A stretch of 64,000 nucleotides of DNA from Tolypeutes matacus (Eukaryota > Chordata > Mammalia > Cingulata > Chlamyphoridae): assembly GCA_026826555.1 (NCBI GenBank), contig JAKSZT010020895.1:967303-1031302 (forward strand), read 5' to 3'. Both the position numbers and the translations under genes were made by a program. The notes under the pieces were generated by a model. That model did not search any database, was not told the origin of the DNA, and worked only from the letters and a program-made list of their open reading frames with translations. Of the stretch, positions 11,771 to 23,669 are shown one piece after another (positions within the stretch are counted from its first letter, which is position 1; each line of letters begins with the position of its first letter).

Positions 11771-13855
11771 CAACAACAAAAAAAACTAAATATTGTTAAG
11801 ATGTCAATTCTACCAAAACTGGTTTACAGATTCAAGGCAATTCCAATAAAAATTGGAACAGCATTTTGCAGAAGTTGAAAAGGCAATAATCATATTTATT
11901 TGAAAGGGTAAGGGGACACAAATATCCAAAAATATTTTTAAAAAGTAGAACAAAGTTGGAATTCTCTCACTTACTGACTTAAAAGCACATTTCTTAGGTA
12001 CAATGGTAAAAATGACATAGTACATGTATAAAAATAAACAGATTGACCAAAGGAACCAAACTTAGAATTCAGAAATCAGCCCTCACATCTACAGTCAAGT
12101 GATTTTTAACAAAGCTCTTAAGCCCAACCAGCTTGTACAGAACAGTTTATTCAACAAATGGTGCTGATAGAACTGGATAGCCATATCCGAAAGAAAGAAA
12201 GAAGAACTATATCTCACACTTTATACAAAAATTAACTCAAAATGTTTCAAGGACCTAAATATAAATCAACAATCTTAAAACTATTGAAGAAAATGGATGA
12301 AAACGTCTTCATGATCTGTGGTAGGTGGTAGTTTCTTAAATCTTATACCCAAAGCATGAACAACAAAAGAAAAAAATAGAAAAATGGGACCTCCACAAAA
12401 TTCAACACTTTTGTACCACAAAGGCCTTTGTCAAAAGGGTGAAAAGGCAGCCAACTCAATGGAGAACATATTTGATAATCATATATCTGATAAAGGTTTA
12501 ATATCCATGATCTATAAGGAGATCATACAATTCAACAATAAAAAGGCAAAGTATCTAATTAAAAATTGGGCAAAAGACTTGAAATGATAACTGTCCAAAG
12601 AATAAATACAAATGGTGAAAGATACATGAAAAAATATTCAGCTCACTAGTGATTAGGGAATTGCAAGTCAAAACTACAATGAGATTTCATTTCACAACTG
12701 TTAGACTAGCCACTATTAAATGGTCAGAAAACAGTAAAAGTTGGAGAGGATGTGGAGAGATAGGAATGCTTATTCACTGTTCATGGCAATATAGAATGGT
12801 ATGGCCTTTGTGGAGGACTGTTTGGCAGTTCCTAAGAAAGCTGAATATAGACTTGCCATGGGAATCAGCAACACCATTTTTAGGTGTACACCCAGAGGAT
12901 CTGAGCACAATGAGAGGAACAGACATCTGCACACTGATGTTCATAGCAGCATTGCTAATGATAGCCCAAATTTGGAGACAACCCAGGTATCTATCAACTG
13001 ATGCATGGATAAGCAATTTGAGGTATATACAAACGATGGAATTTTATACAAATATAAGAAGAAATGTAGTTTTGAAACATATGACATCATGGATGAACGT
13101 GGAGGACATTATGTTGAGTGATGTAAGCCAAAGGCAAAAGGAGAAATACTGTATGATTGCCCTAGTATTAACTAAATATATTATGTAAAATATAAATATA
13201 TTATAGGAAATATGAATATGTGTAAATTTGCATATATAACACCATTTTTCTTTGAAGCTGAACAAATGTTGGTTAATACCACAAAATGTTACTATCAGAC
13301 AAAAAAATCATTATAGTAAATGAAGGACACCAGATAGAGTACTATATCTTGTATGGTTCCATTTATATAAAATGCAAATACAAATTAATTTTTAAAGTTT
13401 TAATTACATTAGTGTTTATGTAGGTCAGGGGAAGGTAGGCTAAGGGGTATGGAGTCTTTCTTTTTGAATTAATGAAATTGTTTTAAGTTGTTGAGATGAT
13501 GATTCTACTACATTTGATTATACTAAAAGCCATTGTTTATACACTTTGGATAGATCATATGGTTAGTGAATATGTCTCAATAGAACTGCTTAATAATCAA
13601 ATAAATAAATGTGCAAGAATAGCCAGAAATAGTAGCTATGTACAGCAAGGGAAACAGAGATTGAGAGGTGAAAAATTTTCTTGGTTGTGTGTTTGTTTTC
13701 TGTTTTTTATTATTATTGAATTAATGATACTCTAATAATGATAGGAGTGATGAATGAACAACTATGTGATTATACCAAATACCATTGATTCTACAATTTG
13801 GATGAATTTTATGCTTCAGTAATATGTATCAATAAAATTGATTTGTTAAAAAAAT

Positions 13856-14524
13856 AATCATAAAGTATGAATTTGTATAAATTAAATGCTCTATAGTGGC
13901 ATTTAAAAATAATGTTACAGAATATTAACATGAATAGGAAAATAGATATTAATACATTTATTTTTAAAATATTATTCTTAAAGCAGCATTAAACAATGAA
14001 TAAAAATTTCATGACAAGTTGAGTCTGAGACAAAAAGGCAAACAATGTATAAATTAATATCAAGAATATTTTACCTACTTTTTAAACAAGGGGTCCATAT
14101 TTCATTTTTCCATTGGAAACAAATATTAGGTAGTCTTGCTCATAAGCACCTGTGATTCCACTGAATCTAAATGATTTATGTCAGGGATAAAAACAAACAA
14201 AAACAATGATCTAAATGTCATAAAAATATTAAAGGGTAAAATAATGAATGAAATTATTCCTTTTCCTATTTATAAAACATGAGAGAAATATTGAGAATAT
14301 GAATATCAATTAAATGAGACTTTCTCATTCTCCTCTAAATTATGGACAACTTTGGATGTGCTTATTTCCAAAAGACAATTTCTCCTCAGCTTCCCCCCCT
14401 TGATATTTAGGCTGTATATTAGGAAGTCTTAATAATATTTTGCCACAGCTGCTGCAGATTCTATGCTTATCTTACAATGATTTGGAACAAGGTTGACTCT
14501 TTTTTGCCCTGAGAAGATTCAGTC
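13856..14524. other. Gene-free stretch
   Basis: AT-rich. No gene, RNA or nameable repeat seen. Confidence 0.4.
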
Positions 14525-14880
14525 ATACAAAGTAATGAAGTACTAACACATGATACAAAGTGGATGAAGGTCAAAAATGCTAAGTGAGAGAAACCAGAAA
14601 AAAGTTCATATGTGATATGACTCAATTTATGTGAAAGTTCAAATATAGACAAAACTATAAAGAAAGAAATTATATCACTGTATGCTTACTATTGAGGCAT
14701 GGGAAGAAAAGTTAAATATGCTTAAGTAGTAAGATATATATTGGAGGGATGGTATTATATGGAACTGGATAGAGGTAATGTTATACAATGTTGTGATTGT
14801 AATTAAAATGAGACTGAATTGTTTACTTTAAAATGTTCAATTTTACATTATGTGAATTCAACCTCAATAAATTATTGTGA
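14525..14880 (+). mobile_element. Old L1 3' end
   Basis: Matches the common L1M-type 3' terminal pattern: aatgaagtactaacacatg, then ctaagtgagagaaacca, then atgtgatatgactcaattta, ending aatgttcaattttacattatgtgaatt and caataaa. Non-coding. Confidence 0.7.
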
Positions 14881-17800
14881 AGAAGTACTTTGATCATGTT
14901 GCCATCACAATTTTCCATTCTTTGTCTGCAGATATTTATGTCTTCCCTTGTTTTACCACTGCAGTCTGAATATCTCATCCCATGCAAGCAATGCCCTGCA
15001 CCCCTCATTCTTTCTCCCATAATAGCTCTCAGAGTACAGGTTTTGAAAATGTATACAATTCATTTTATATGTTGAATCAATATATAATTATTTCATTTAA
15101 ACCAACCATGTCTATGTTTATCACATGAAAATAAACAAGAAATAAAATATAATAATATTCCAGATGGAAATTTAAGAATGAGAATGGATAATAAATTATT
15201 TTCCCTAAGGTATACACCAGTAAATTGAGAAACTACTGGAAGAATGTTGTAAAAGAAGGGAAAATAATGGACTGAGAAATGGACAGAATCTGATTTTAAA
15301 ATATTATTTCCTAAATTCTCTGTGGCAGCACCTAGAGAAGAGAAGCAGAATGTGGAACAACTAATCAATGATGTCAAAAAAATCTTTAATCAACTCAATG
15401 AAATGAAGGAATAGATAAAGGACATCAAGATTCTTTTCTGACATAGTTAAGCTTTCTGAGCCTATTTTTCTTTGTCTCTAAATTGGGGTTTCATTTGTCA
15501 AAACTTACTATTTCATGAGGGTGAGATGGAACATAAATGGATGACTACTTAATAAAAGTTGATTTCTACCTTGCTCCTTTTCACCTTTCAAATTCATGTG
15601 TGTAATACAGTATTCTTTCCTGCAAGAAAGAATAATTCCTTAAGTTCTAAAAGTATTTCATATAATCCATTAGTTAAAAACATTTTATAAACCCTGATTC
15701 TCCACTAAATAATTATATATTTATGTATAAACCCTGGTTCTCCTTCTAAATGTATGTATGAAGGTCTTTCCCTACATTAAAAGCACATGTATATGAACCT
15801 AAGTATAAGTATGTATGTATAGGTATGTATATTTATATATATATTTATATTTAATTGGTAAACCAATCAATTAATTTATATCATGCATGTATCAAATAAA
15901 ATATATTTTCTTTTTTTAAATGTATATTAATAAAGACTCCTTATTTTTACTTAAACTAATAAATTAAAAACAATATATTTAATAAATTATATATTTTAAT
16001 ATAGATTTATAAATTAGTCTGGATTCATGTAAGTGGATATGTGATAGAATATTTTACATTAATATTTGTTGATTTAGATGTTAGATTCAGAATAACTTAT
16101 ACTGTTCTGAGAATTATCACCTCTTTGATTTTAAATTATATATATATAAATTACATATAATCTATATAGAGGAAATCTATTTAGTATATATTTAAATATA
16201 TAATCACTTTTGTCAGTGTGTGGTAAATATCTCATTTCAGAAAGCTGTCTCTCTTGACTTTGATTTGTGTGGTCCCACCTTTAGTCATTTCAGCCATTAA
16301 TCTATTAGTTAACTAGGTGCTTCAGGAAAAACTCTGTGGCTGGGAAATATACTCACAATTTTCCATATATGGTATAATTCTTGTTCCATCTAAATTAGTT
16401 GGGTAGTATTTGGCCTTATATAGATGAGAACACTAAGCTATGCAATGATAAAATACCATGTACAAGGTTAAGTAACTATTTACAAAGAAAGATTTGAAAC
16501 CACATGTTTCTATTCTGGTTTTTCCTTTATATCACTGAATGGTCCCTTAGCATTAGCATTTTTTGGTCACCTTGAGCATTATGGAAATGGAATAAATAGC
16601 TTTTTGCTTCAGTGTCTCAATTTTCCTATCCTTCTTTCCCCCAAGCAATATTACCCTATAAAAGAAAGGAACTTCTACCTAAGGACCTTCATTGGACTCC
16701 AGTCTTTCTCCTTCTATTCACTATTTCACTCTGTGAAAATTAAAAGAAAACCTTCAAAATAATCTTACTCACAAACAAGATAAAAATCATTTGATGATGA
16801 ATTCACACTCAGTCCTCTAGGGTGTTGAGCTCAAGAGAGTTAACTATACCTTTGTTCAAGTCCTATGCATTTGTGTTTCTAAAAAACAAAAAAACATGTA
16901 AATACTCCCACTGTGATACATTATTATTCTCTATAGAGAAGAACATACTTATCTGTATCTCATTTCCTCCCTTTTTCCCGTCAAAGCTGAGAAGTGAATA
17001 AATGCAAACACCCTCCTATATTCTTATGATAGAATTTTATGGGATGTGTAGGAAATATTTAGGTGTCAAAAGATTCCAAAGAAGAAGTAAAGTAATGATA
17101 AATATATTTTTTCTATTTTATAGAATATACAACTAATTTGTAAATACATAGATAAGTAAATTTATTAATTAATATATTAAATATTTCAAGAGCAGAATGA
17201 AACTTAAGAATTCCTGTTTCATAAACAAAATCCTAGAAATAATATCATATACATTAAATGAGAAGATACAAAAAGGACTTTTTTTCAAATTCATATAATG
17301 TCATTGCAGAAAATTAGAGATAAACAAAATCAAATTATTTCTCCAGAATTTTTCATTTATTTATTATTTTCATTCATTATTGTACTTTGCACTAACTAGG
17401 TGCCTTACATGTACAAAAGATTGAACATAATGAATTAAAATTCTACCCTTGAGATAATACCATATATATGTATCAGATAATAAAAAGAAATTGTGATGCT
17501 TGTTATAAAAATAACATTATTCAGCAATTATGGGAATGAGAAAAATGGCATTAATGATGCTGCATGCAGCTGAGGGAAGCCAAGGTGAAAGGCCACTCCT
17601 TCCATAAGGGGATGCATATATGAGTGTATGCAATGTATTTTATCAGCAAGGCTTCACCCTGAGATACTGGGAATGGGCAAATTGGAATTCAAGGTGAGTA
17701 ATTAAAGTTGGTGGGAATCAATAGGAGATGCATCTGATGGGGTTAATGAGTCCCATAATGAAATTGATTTTCAAAATGTTCTAATAGCCCTAAATGTACT

Positions 17801-18671
17801 GAGATCACCAGCAATGCTCAGATGATTTGAATATTGGTTTGTGGCAGTGGTGAGAATTTTGAGGTGGAAAAAAGTGACTAGAGACTTGAAAGAATTACCA
17901 AAATGGGCTGACCTCAGAATTAAATGATGCCAGGCACATAGATAAGTTTTGATTAAAGATAGTATATTTAGGAGTAGAACTCATGATAAGGCTGAAACAT
18001 AAGTGAAGATAATTGAGAGAATACAGGCAAGGCTAGATATACAAGAAGAGTAAGAGACATGTTAATATTAAAATTAAGGAGATGGTGAAATTGTAAATGG
18101 TGAAAAGATTAAACATGTTACCCTGAAATTTGTTTCTGAATGGAACGTAGATACAGGTCACAGGTGGGATTTTGTATAAGTTTGAGTCTCTATAAATCAT
18201 TAATAAAATTAGAGACAGAGAAGAAAAATGTGAGCCAGGTGACAATATCATTAAAAATTGGTAAAAGTTCCCTGGATATTAATAAATCAAATATTTTAGA
18301 AAAGTTATTGGAATAAAAGAATAGGACATGATGAATAAGAGAAGAATGCATCCATTTAAGTCATCATAAGCAGGAAAAGTCCATGGGAAAACATTTACAT
18401 CATCACTGCTTCATCCATAGTCCAGAGGCAAAAATGGCATTTATATTCTTGTATTGTTAACATTAAGAATAGTAATATCAACCCACACAAAAATGCAGAT
18501 AATAGTTTTGAAGCATTATTTTGACAAATTTCTTATCTAGCAAGTGAGGCATCTGCAATATTTAATAATAATAAATAAAAATGGATGAATAAATCAGAAA
18601 CAGTAAAATTTAAGCAATATAATAATTAGAAAATCTGATTATTGTATCAGGGGAGAGATTAATGGTTAAAT
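14881..18671. other. Long gene-free, AT-rich stretch
   Basis: I see no gene. It has AT-rich low-complexity pieces (for example 15780-16200, rich in tatata) and a short segment at about 15355-15430 that resembles L1 ORF1 (tcaactcaatgaaatgaagg). All open frames are short and domain-free. Confidence 0.45.
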
Positions 18672-18682
18672 TTGTAGATGCT

Positions 18683-18869
18683 CGGGAAGCAGCTGTGGCT
18701 CAATCAGTAGGGCTTTCGTTTACCATATGGGAGGTCCCGGGTTCGGTTCCCGGGGCCTCCTGGTGAAGGCAAGCCCGCCACGCACAGCGTGGTTAGCTGA
18801 CCCAGCGAGCACAAGCAGCAAGGGGGGGGTGGATAAATGAATAAATAAATAAAATCTTAAAAAAAAAAA
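18683..18869 (+). mobile_element. tRNA-Ala-derived SINE (DAS-like) with target duplication
   Basis: A compact SINE: a tRNA-like head with A box (tggctcaatcagtagg) and B box (gggttcggttcccg), a unique body, a G run, and a (AAAT)n/poly-A tail. Perfect 11-bp duplications ttgtagatgct flank it at 18672-18682 and 18870-18880. The tRNA-like head and tail match my memory of armadillo DAS SINEs. The clean duplication indicates a relatively young insertion by LINE machinery. Confidence 0.9.
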
Positions 18870-18880
18870 TTGTAGATGCT

Positions 18881-19587
18881 GAATAATGAGGGAGGAATCA
18901 CCATGAAACAGAAGACATGGACTTTCATGTCCCACAAAAACTTACCCAGACACCTGTACTTTTAAGTCCATTCAATGGATGTGGAGCAGAAAGTCACTCT
19001 ATGAAGGATTTTTACAGTTATGGAAGACACTGATATTTCCTACAGAGGAGGAAGGGACCTCAATCCCTGTCCAAATGCACTGGGATTCAGATGACTTCCA
19101 TGTTAGCCCGACCCTATATCAAGTAATCAGCTTGAGACCAAAGAAGAAATATTCAAACTGATGAAGGAAGTCAGATACGATTCTCGGTAGCCAAAATTTA
19201 TTCTAACAAGTGAAAAAAATGCTGAATAATGAGCTCTGATAGCATGGATAAAAAAATTGTGATTGCTAGGATAATTACTCATTAAAATTAAATATTTCTA
19301 ATGGACCAGTTAATAGTATGGCTTTAAAATTAGTAAATCAATTAAATTTATAAAGTCAAATAATTATATGATTACTCTGGAAAAAATATAATTGGGACAA
19401 TAAAAATTGATGTCATTCAATTAATTTGCATTTTTTGAAAGAAGAAATGATTATTCTTCAAAGAACCTCAGATTGTTACAACCAGAATGTGTATTTGAAT
19501 AATCAAAATACAATATATGATTATCATATAAACAAGATGTAATTGGCAAACATTCAAGCAAGTAATGTTTGGATAGTGCTTTATGAC
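18881..19587. other. Upstream region of the OR gene
   Basis: No gene seen. The OR promoter and its 5' non-coding exon are probably upstream but cannot be located from sequence alone. Confidence 0.35.
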
Positions 19588-19616
19588 ACACTCACACACA
19601 CATGCACACACACATC
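19588..19616. repeat. CA-rich microsatellite
   Basis: Imperfect (CA)n tract about 70-100 bases upstream of the OR coding start, within the presumed intron. Confidence 0.8.
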
Positions 19617-19660
19617 CTTGTGAATGAGAGGTTTCAAGCTATTGTTCTATGAATGTAATA

Positions 19661-19674
19661 TTTTGTTCTCCTAG
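19661..19674 (+). promoter_or_regulatory. Splice acceptor of the OR coding exon
   Basis: Pyrimidine-rich ttttgttctcctag ends in AG at 19674, 13 bases before the ATG at 19688. OR genes usually have the whole coding region in one exon preceded by 5' non-coding exon(s), so an acceptor here is expected. It places the upstream in-frame ATG at 19649 in the intron and supports the 19688 start. Confidence 0.7.
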
Positions 19675-19687
19675 ATCTGTTGGGAAG

Positions 19688-20647
19688 ATGGAGAGAAGAA
19701 ATTTCACCATCATCAATGAGTTTTTGCTTCTGGGATTTTCTGACTCAGCAGAGCAACAACAACTCCTGTCCCTGCTCTTCTTTTCTATGTACTTGGTCAC
19801 CATATCAGGGAACATGCTTATTGTCTTGGCCATCGGCTGTGATTCTCAACTCCATTCCCCCATGTATTTCTTCCTTAGCAACTTGGCCTTTGTGGACATC
19901 TGTTATACTTCAACAACAGTTCCCCAAATGGTAGTGAACACTTTGACAGATAACAAGACTATTTCTTTTACTGGCTGCCTCACCCAGCTATTCTTCTTCA
20001 TTTCTTTTGTGAACATGGAGAGCTTCCTTCTCTGTGTGATGGCATATGATAGGTATGTGGCAATCTGCCACCCTTTACATTACACCAGCATAATGAATCC
20101 TTACCTTTGTGTCCAACTGGTTGCTGGGCTCTGGGTGTTGACCTATCTCCATGCCCTCCTACACACTCTCTTAATGGCACATCTCTCCTTCTGTGCTTCT
20201 AATGCTGTCCATCATTTCTTCTGTGATCTGAATCCACTCCTGAAGCTCTCCTGCTCTGATGTGTCCTTCAACATTCTGATGATCTATATGGTAGGAGCAC
20301 TCTTGGCTCTCACACCTTTTATCTGCATCCTTTTATCATATGTGCTTATCTTCACCACCATTCTCAAGATCAATTCTACTCAGGGGAAGCATAGAGCCTT
20401 TTCCACCTGTGGCAGTCACATATCTGTGGTGATATTGTTCTATGGTACAGCTATTGCTATCTATTTCAGCCCTTCTTCATCTCATACAGCTGTGACAGAC
20501 ACACTGCCATCTGTCATGTATAATGTGGTGACTCCGATGCTGAATCCTTTCATCTACAGTTTAAGGAATAGGGATATGAAGAAAGCACTCATGAAAATTC
20601 CTTGTAAGTGCACAGCTTTTATCAGCAACCAAGTCCTCAATGAGTGA
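19688..20647 (+). CDS. Olfactory receptor, intact, class II, family 1-like
   Basis: Seven-helix odorant receptor of the rhodopsin-type GPCR superfamily, expected in the cilia membrane of olfactory neurons and coupling to Golf; the ligand cannot be predicted. The 319-aa frame is uninterrupted and of usual OR length. Visible landmarks: N-glycosylation site NFT at 5-7; TM1 GN at 41-42; LHSPMYFFLSNLA at 55-67; C97 and the second-loop cysteines C169, C179 and C189; MAYDRYVAIC at 118-127; SY at 217-218 in TM5; AFSTCGSH at 237-244 in TM6; PMLNPFIYSLRN at 283-294 in TM7. An in-frame ATG exists 13 codons upstream, but it precedes the splice acceptor at 19674, and the 19688 start gives the canonical N terminus. 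Family 1 is my best match from motif style, not a search. A tail paralogue lies at 3750-4131. Confidence 0.95.
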   Translation: MERRNFTIINEFLLLGFSDSAEQQQLLSLLFFSMYLVTISGNMLIVLAIGCDSQLHSPMYFFLSNLAFVDICYTSTTVPQMVVNTLTDNKTISFTGCLTQLFFFISFVNMESFLLCVMAYDRYVAICHPLHYTSIMNPYLCVQLVAGLWVLTYLHALLHTLLMAHLSFCASNAVHHFFCDLNPLLKLSCSDVSFNILMIYMVGALLALTPFICILLSYVLIFTTILKINSTQGKHRAFSTCGSHISVVILFYGTAIAIYFSPSSSHTAVTDTLPSVMYNVVTPMLNPFIYSLRNRDMKKALMKIPCKCTAFISNQVLNE

Positions 20648-21710
20648 ATTAACAATACTAGTTTGGTCATAAAAGAAAGTGAATCCCTAGAGCACAATAA
20701 GTTAAATCGCCTGTTTTGTTAAATGTCTCCTTTAGACTTGAAATTATTTTAGGCACATAGTGGATTTGCACATTAACTCATTCAAATAAAGGTATGCAAT
20801 AATATTATGAAATGCTTCTTTCAGGTAAATAAAGGGACTCTTATGCTATAGCATACTTATAGACTAAGATTATAAATAAAGTAAGAATTTCTGATTATGT
20901 GCAATGGACTTTAGAGATAAGATGTGATTATTGGTTAGGATAAATAAAGATAAATATTTCCATTATTATTTAAATATTCAAATTTTGAATTAAATATACT
21001 TAGGTTCAAATACCTCCTCCTGAAATTAGTGGAATAAGGAGGCCATCTCATTTTTAACGTGTTATTTTCTATTCCCCCAAATTCATCAAAGTTAAAGAAT
21101 ATTTGTTTTATTACAATCATTTCTCACTTCAAACATAACCCATAACTCCCTTCTATGGACCCAAGTACTTCTGAAACTAATTCTTTAATTATTTTTAGTA
21201 AAGAACAACACACACCCCTCAAAATGTCTTTCCTATATATCACCACAGGGCATAGGTCTGCTGATTCCCCACTATTAATAACACTCTGAATATATTTCAT
21301 ATTTGAAGAAGAGATCAAAATCTTAGTACATTTTTCAGTGATGCAAAGGTGTTTTCCTTCCATTACAGTCAAATAAATGCCTTCTGTCTAAATAAAATGT
21401 AAATTTTTCAGTAAAAAGCCTTCCCCCTAAATATATGGGTTTTGTTTCATATATTGCCCTCAAGAAATACAATACAAAACATTCCAAAATGTTTATATTT
21501 GGGTGTGTTCAGTCTATTTAATTCCATATAAGATGTTGCCATTCCAATACACCATGATTGCTTATTCAATGCATTCCAGCTTCTTTATAGAGTACTGTGT
21601 ATACAATTGAGTTAAGACCATTTATGCCTGTTGTTTTACAACCTTAAAATATAAGGTCTGGGACTGGTGTTTACAAATGCTTGAATATGTGCATATATGT
21701 GCTTAAAAAC
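20648..21710 (+). repeat. OR 3' flank, paralogous to 4132-6250
   Basis: Non-coding flank sharing ordered blocks with the flank of the OR fragment at 3.75 kb. It lacks the L1 piece and LTR present in that copy, so it shows the pre-insertion state. Confidence 0.7.
20785..20790 (+). promoter_or_regulatory. Candidate polyadenylation signal of the OR
   Basis: AATAAA 138 bases after the OR stop codon. More candidates follow (about 20826 and 20873), so which one is used is unknown. Confidence 0.45.
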
Positions 21711-23669
21711 AAGTTCTCTAAATCATACATAACTGGCAGTACCTTACATAAAACACATTATATTGGTGAGGAAGTCTCTCCATTTTATACTTCAATAATT
21801 GTATAGCAAGACATATCTATGTATATGTTAATTTAAATTTGCTCATGATAAGCTACATGAGGAAGCCAGGTATATCTTCATGAACACATTTAATAGACAT
21901 GGCATTCAATTATCTGTCCCCTAGAAACTGCTAGCAGGAGATCTCATTAGAATAAGCAGGAAAACAAGTTTTGATTTGATAATTTCTCTTGAATGTGGTT
22001 CCAGAGTAGGAAAAGATTAGCCACAACCTGGATGCTAACTATATTCCCTCTAGCTACTCATCGAAGCGGGCAAATGGAGAATGGTCCATGTTATAGGTGA
22101 TTTCACAGTATGGATGGCTGGTTGAAAGGAAGGTTATACAAGTAGATAACCCTAGTGACTTTAGGTGTCAGGGTAGTATTGGTAGAAAATTGTGGGGTTT
22201 TCTTTTGTTTTGTTTTGTTTTCGTCCTTTTGTATGAGCTGTTATTTGCCATGATGTTATGGCTGCAAGTTATTGCAGTTTCTACAAGAAAGAGAAGGCTT
22301 TGCAAATAAACAAACCAAACTAAATGAAATATTGCTTTTAAATTCTGAGTTTTTTAATAAATAAATGAAGTCCAACATGAAATTGAGGAATATGAAAAAT
22401 GAAAGATTTTTGGAGATTAAACACACCAATGCCAAATTATACTGGCCATATAAAAACACTGAAGTGCCAAATAAGTGTTGTGACATCAGATAAGTAAACT
22501 GAAAACAGTTTAACTTGCTCTGCCAGAAGTATGTGGAGAGAACAAAGTAAAAGAAAAAAATTAACAAATGAAAGGTGAGCGCAGCCAGAAACTCTCCAAG
22601 GAGAAACATTCACTGCTTACCTATAGCCTAAGCTCAAGGCCTTTAGTCCCCAAAACACTTCAACCTGGAAATGCACTGCAGATTGTGCACAAGCCTTTTG
22701 CAGAAATTCCTGAGATGTTTTGTGATTTTCCAATCATTCTCTTCTGGTTTGATCAACTGAGTAATATAGAGAACTATAAGCTTTTATATTGTGTAAATAA
22801 ATAGTATGAACAAGATGATATTAAGAAGGAGTTTGATGTAAGATAAAAGATTTTATTCTGTATTTTCTGAACATGAACCAGATAAGGAGTGATGGCAGCT
22901 ACCTTACCACACTGAAATAATAATTATTAAAATGGGTGTATACTGAAATCTTCCTGTAATGTTCTCATATAATTCTGAGACAACAAATATAAAAATGAAT
23001 ACATATTGATGTCAGCTCTGGATCAATCAGATCAACAAGCATCAACAGGCAGAATCTACTGACTTTCTTGTTATCATTAGTAAAAACAATATGCTTATTC
23101 TTGTTTAAGAGGAAAATAGATGAGTAAAATGAAAGATAGATAAAATAAACAAGATAACACAAGAGTTCCAGAAGAAGATATCTAAGAAAACTTGTGAAGA
23201 ATAAAAATAAAGCGAATGATAAAATAAATATTCCCAGGAGAAGGACAAGAATGTTTTCTTTGATTTGTTTTTGCTTCTTTTTTTATGATTGGAAAAATGT
23301 CACTAAACGCATAACTGAATGCATAACTAGACAGATTCTAAAATTAAGTGCAATGCCAAGTATGATTTTGCCATCTATAATAAAAGCCCAATAACATATT
23401 AGACATTAATAGATAAGGGATAAAATTAATAAAGTGAATTTAAACACTGTGAATTTCTTATAATATTTTACCAGTGTGATGCCTTTGCTGAACACAGGAA
23501 AATACACCCCCCCCCCTGCCAAACATACACAAATGAGAAAAGCATTCAGGAGCTAGAAATGTGAACAGTGGATATTGTAAAGACAAAGAATGGTGGAAGC
23601 TACCATTATTTAAAAAACAAGGAGTTGGGCCTCTTGTTGGAGGGAGCAGCATTTTCATCAGTTCTTTTT
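21711..23669. other. Gene-free stretch
   Basis: No gene seen. A TTTTG-rich tract lies near 22200-22220 and a C run near 23507-23517. Short open frames such as 22568-22804 lack any domain. Confidence 0.4.

Larger units (their letters stand above)
8181..13855 (+). mobile_element. L1 copy, 5'-truncated in ORF1, interrupted by family X
   Basis: A sense L1 with decayed ORF1 (about 8190-8800), ORF2 endonuclease (about 8960-9560), reverse transcriptase (about 10300-11300), C-terminal region and a long 3'UTR. Endonuclease traces include CFLQGTQ (the usual catalytic E replaced by G) and IIGDFNT. RT traces include SFIPGIQQWF, and the catalytic FADD box reads FAED at 11018-11029. The 3' end has two similar terminal blocks (13545-13606 and 13797-13855), each an ...atgtctcaataga... 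/ ...atgtatcaataaa... motif. Stops in every domain make it dead. A family X insertion splits it at 11333-11770. Confidence 0.9.

Noticed and set aside
12649..13188. 179-codon + strand open frame as a host gene
   Set aside because: It reads through L1 ORF2 end and 3'UTR sequence shared with many L1s.
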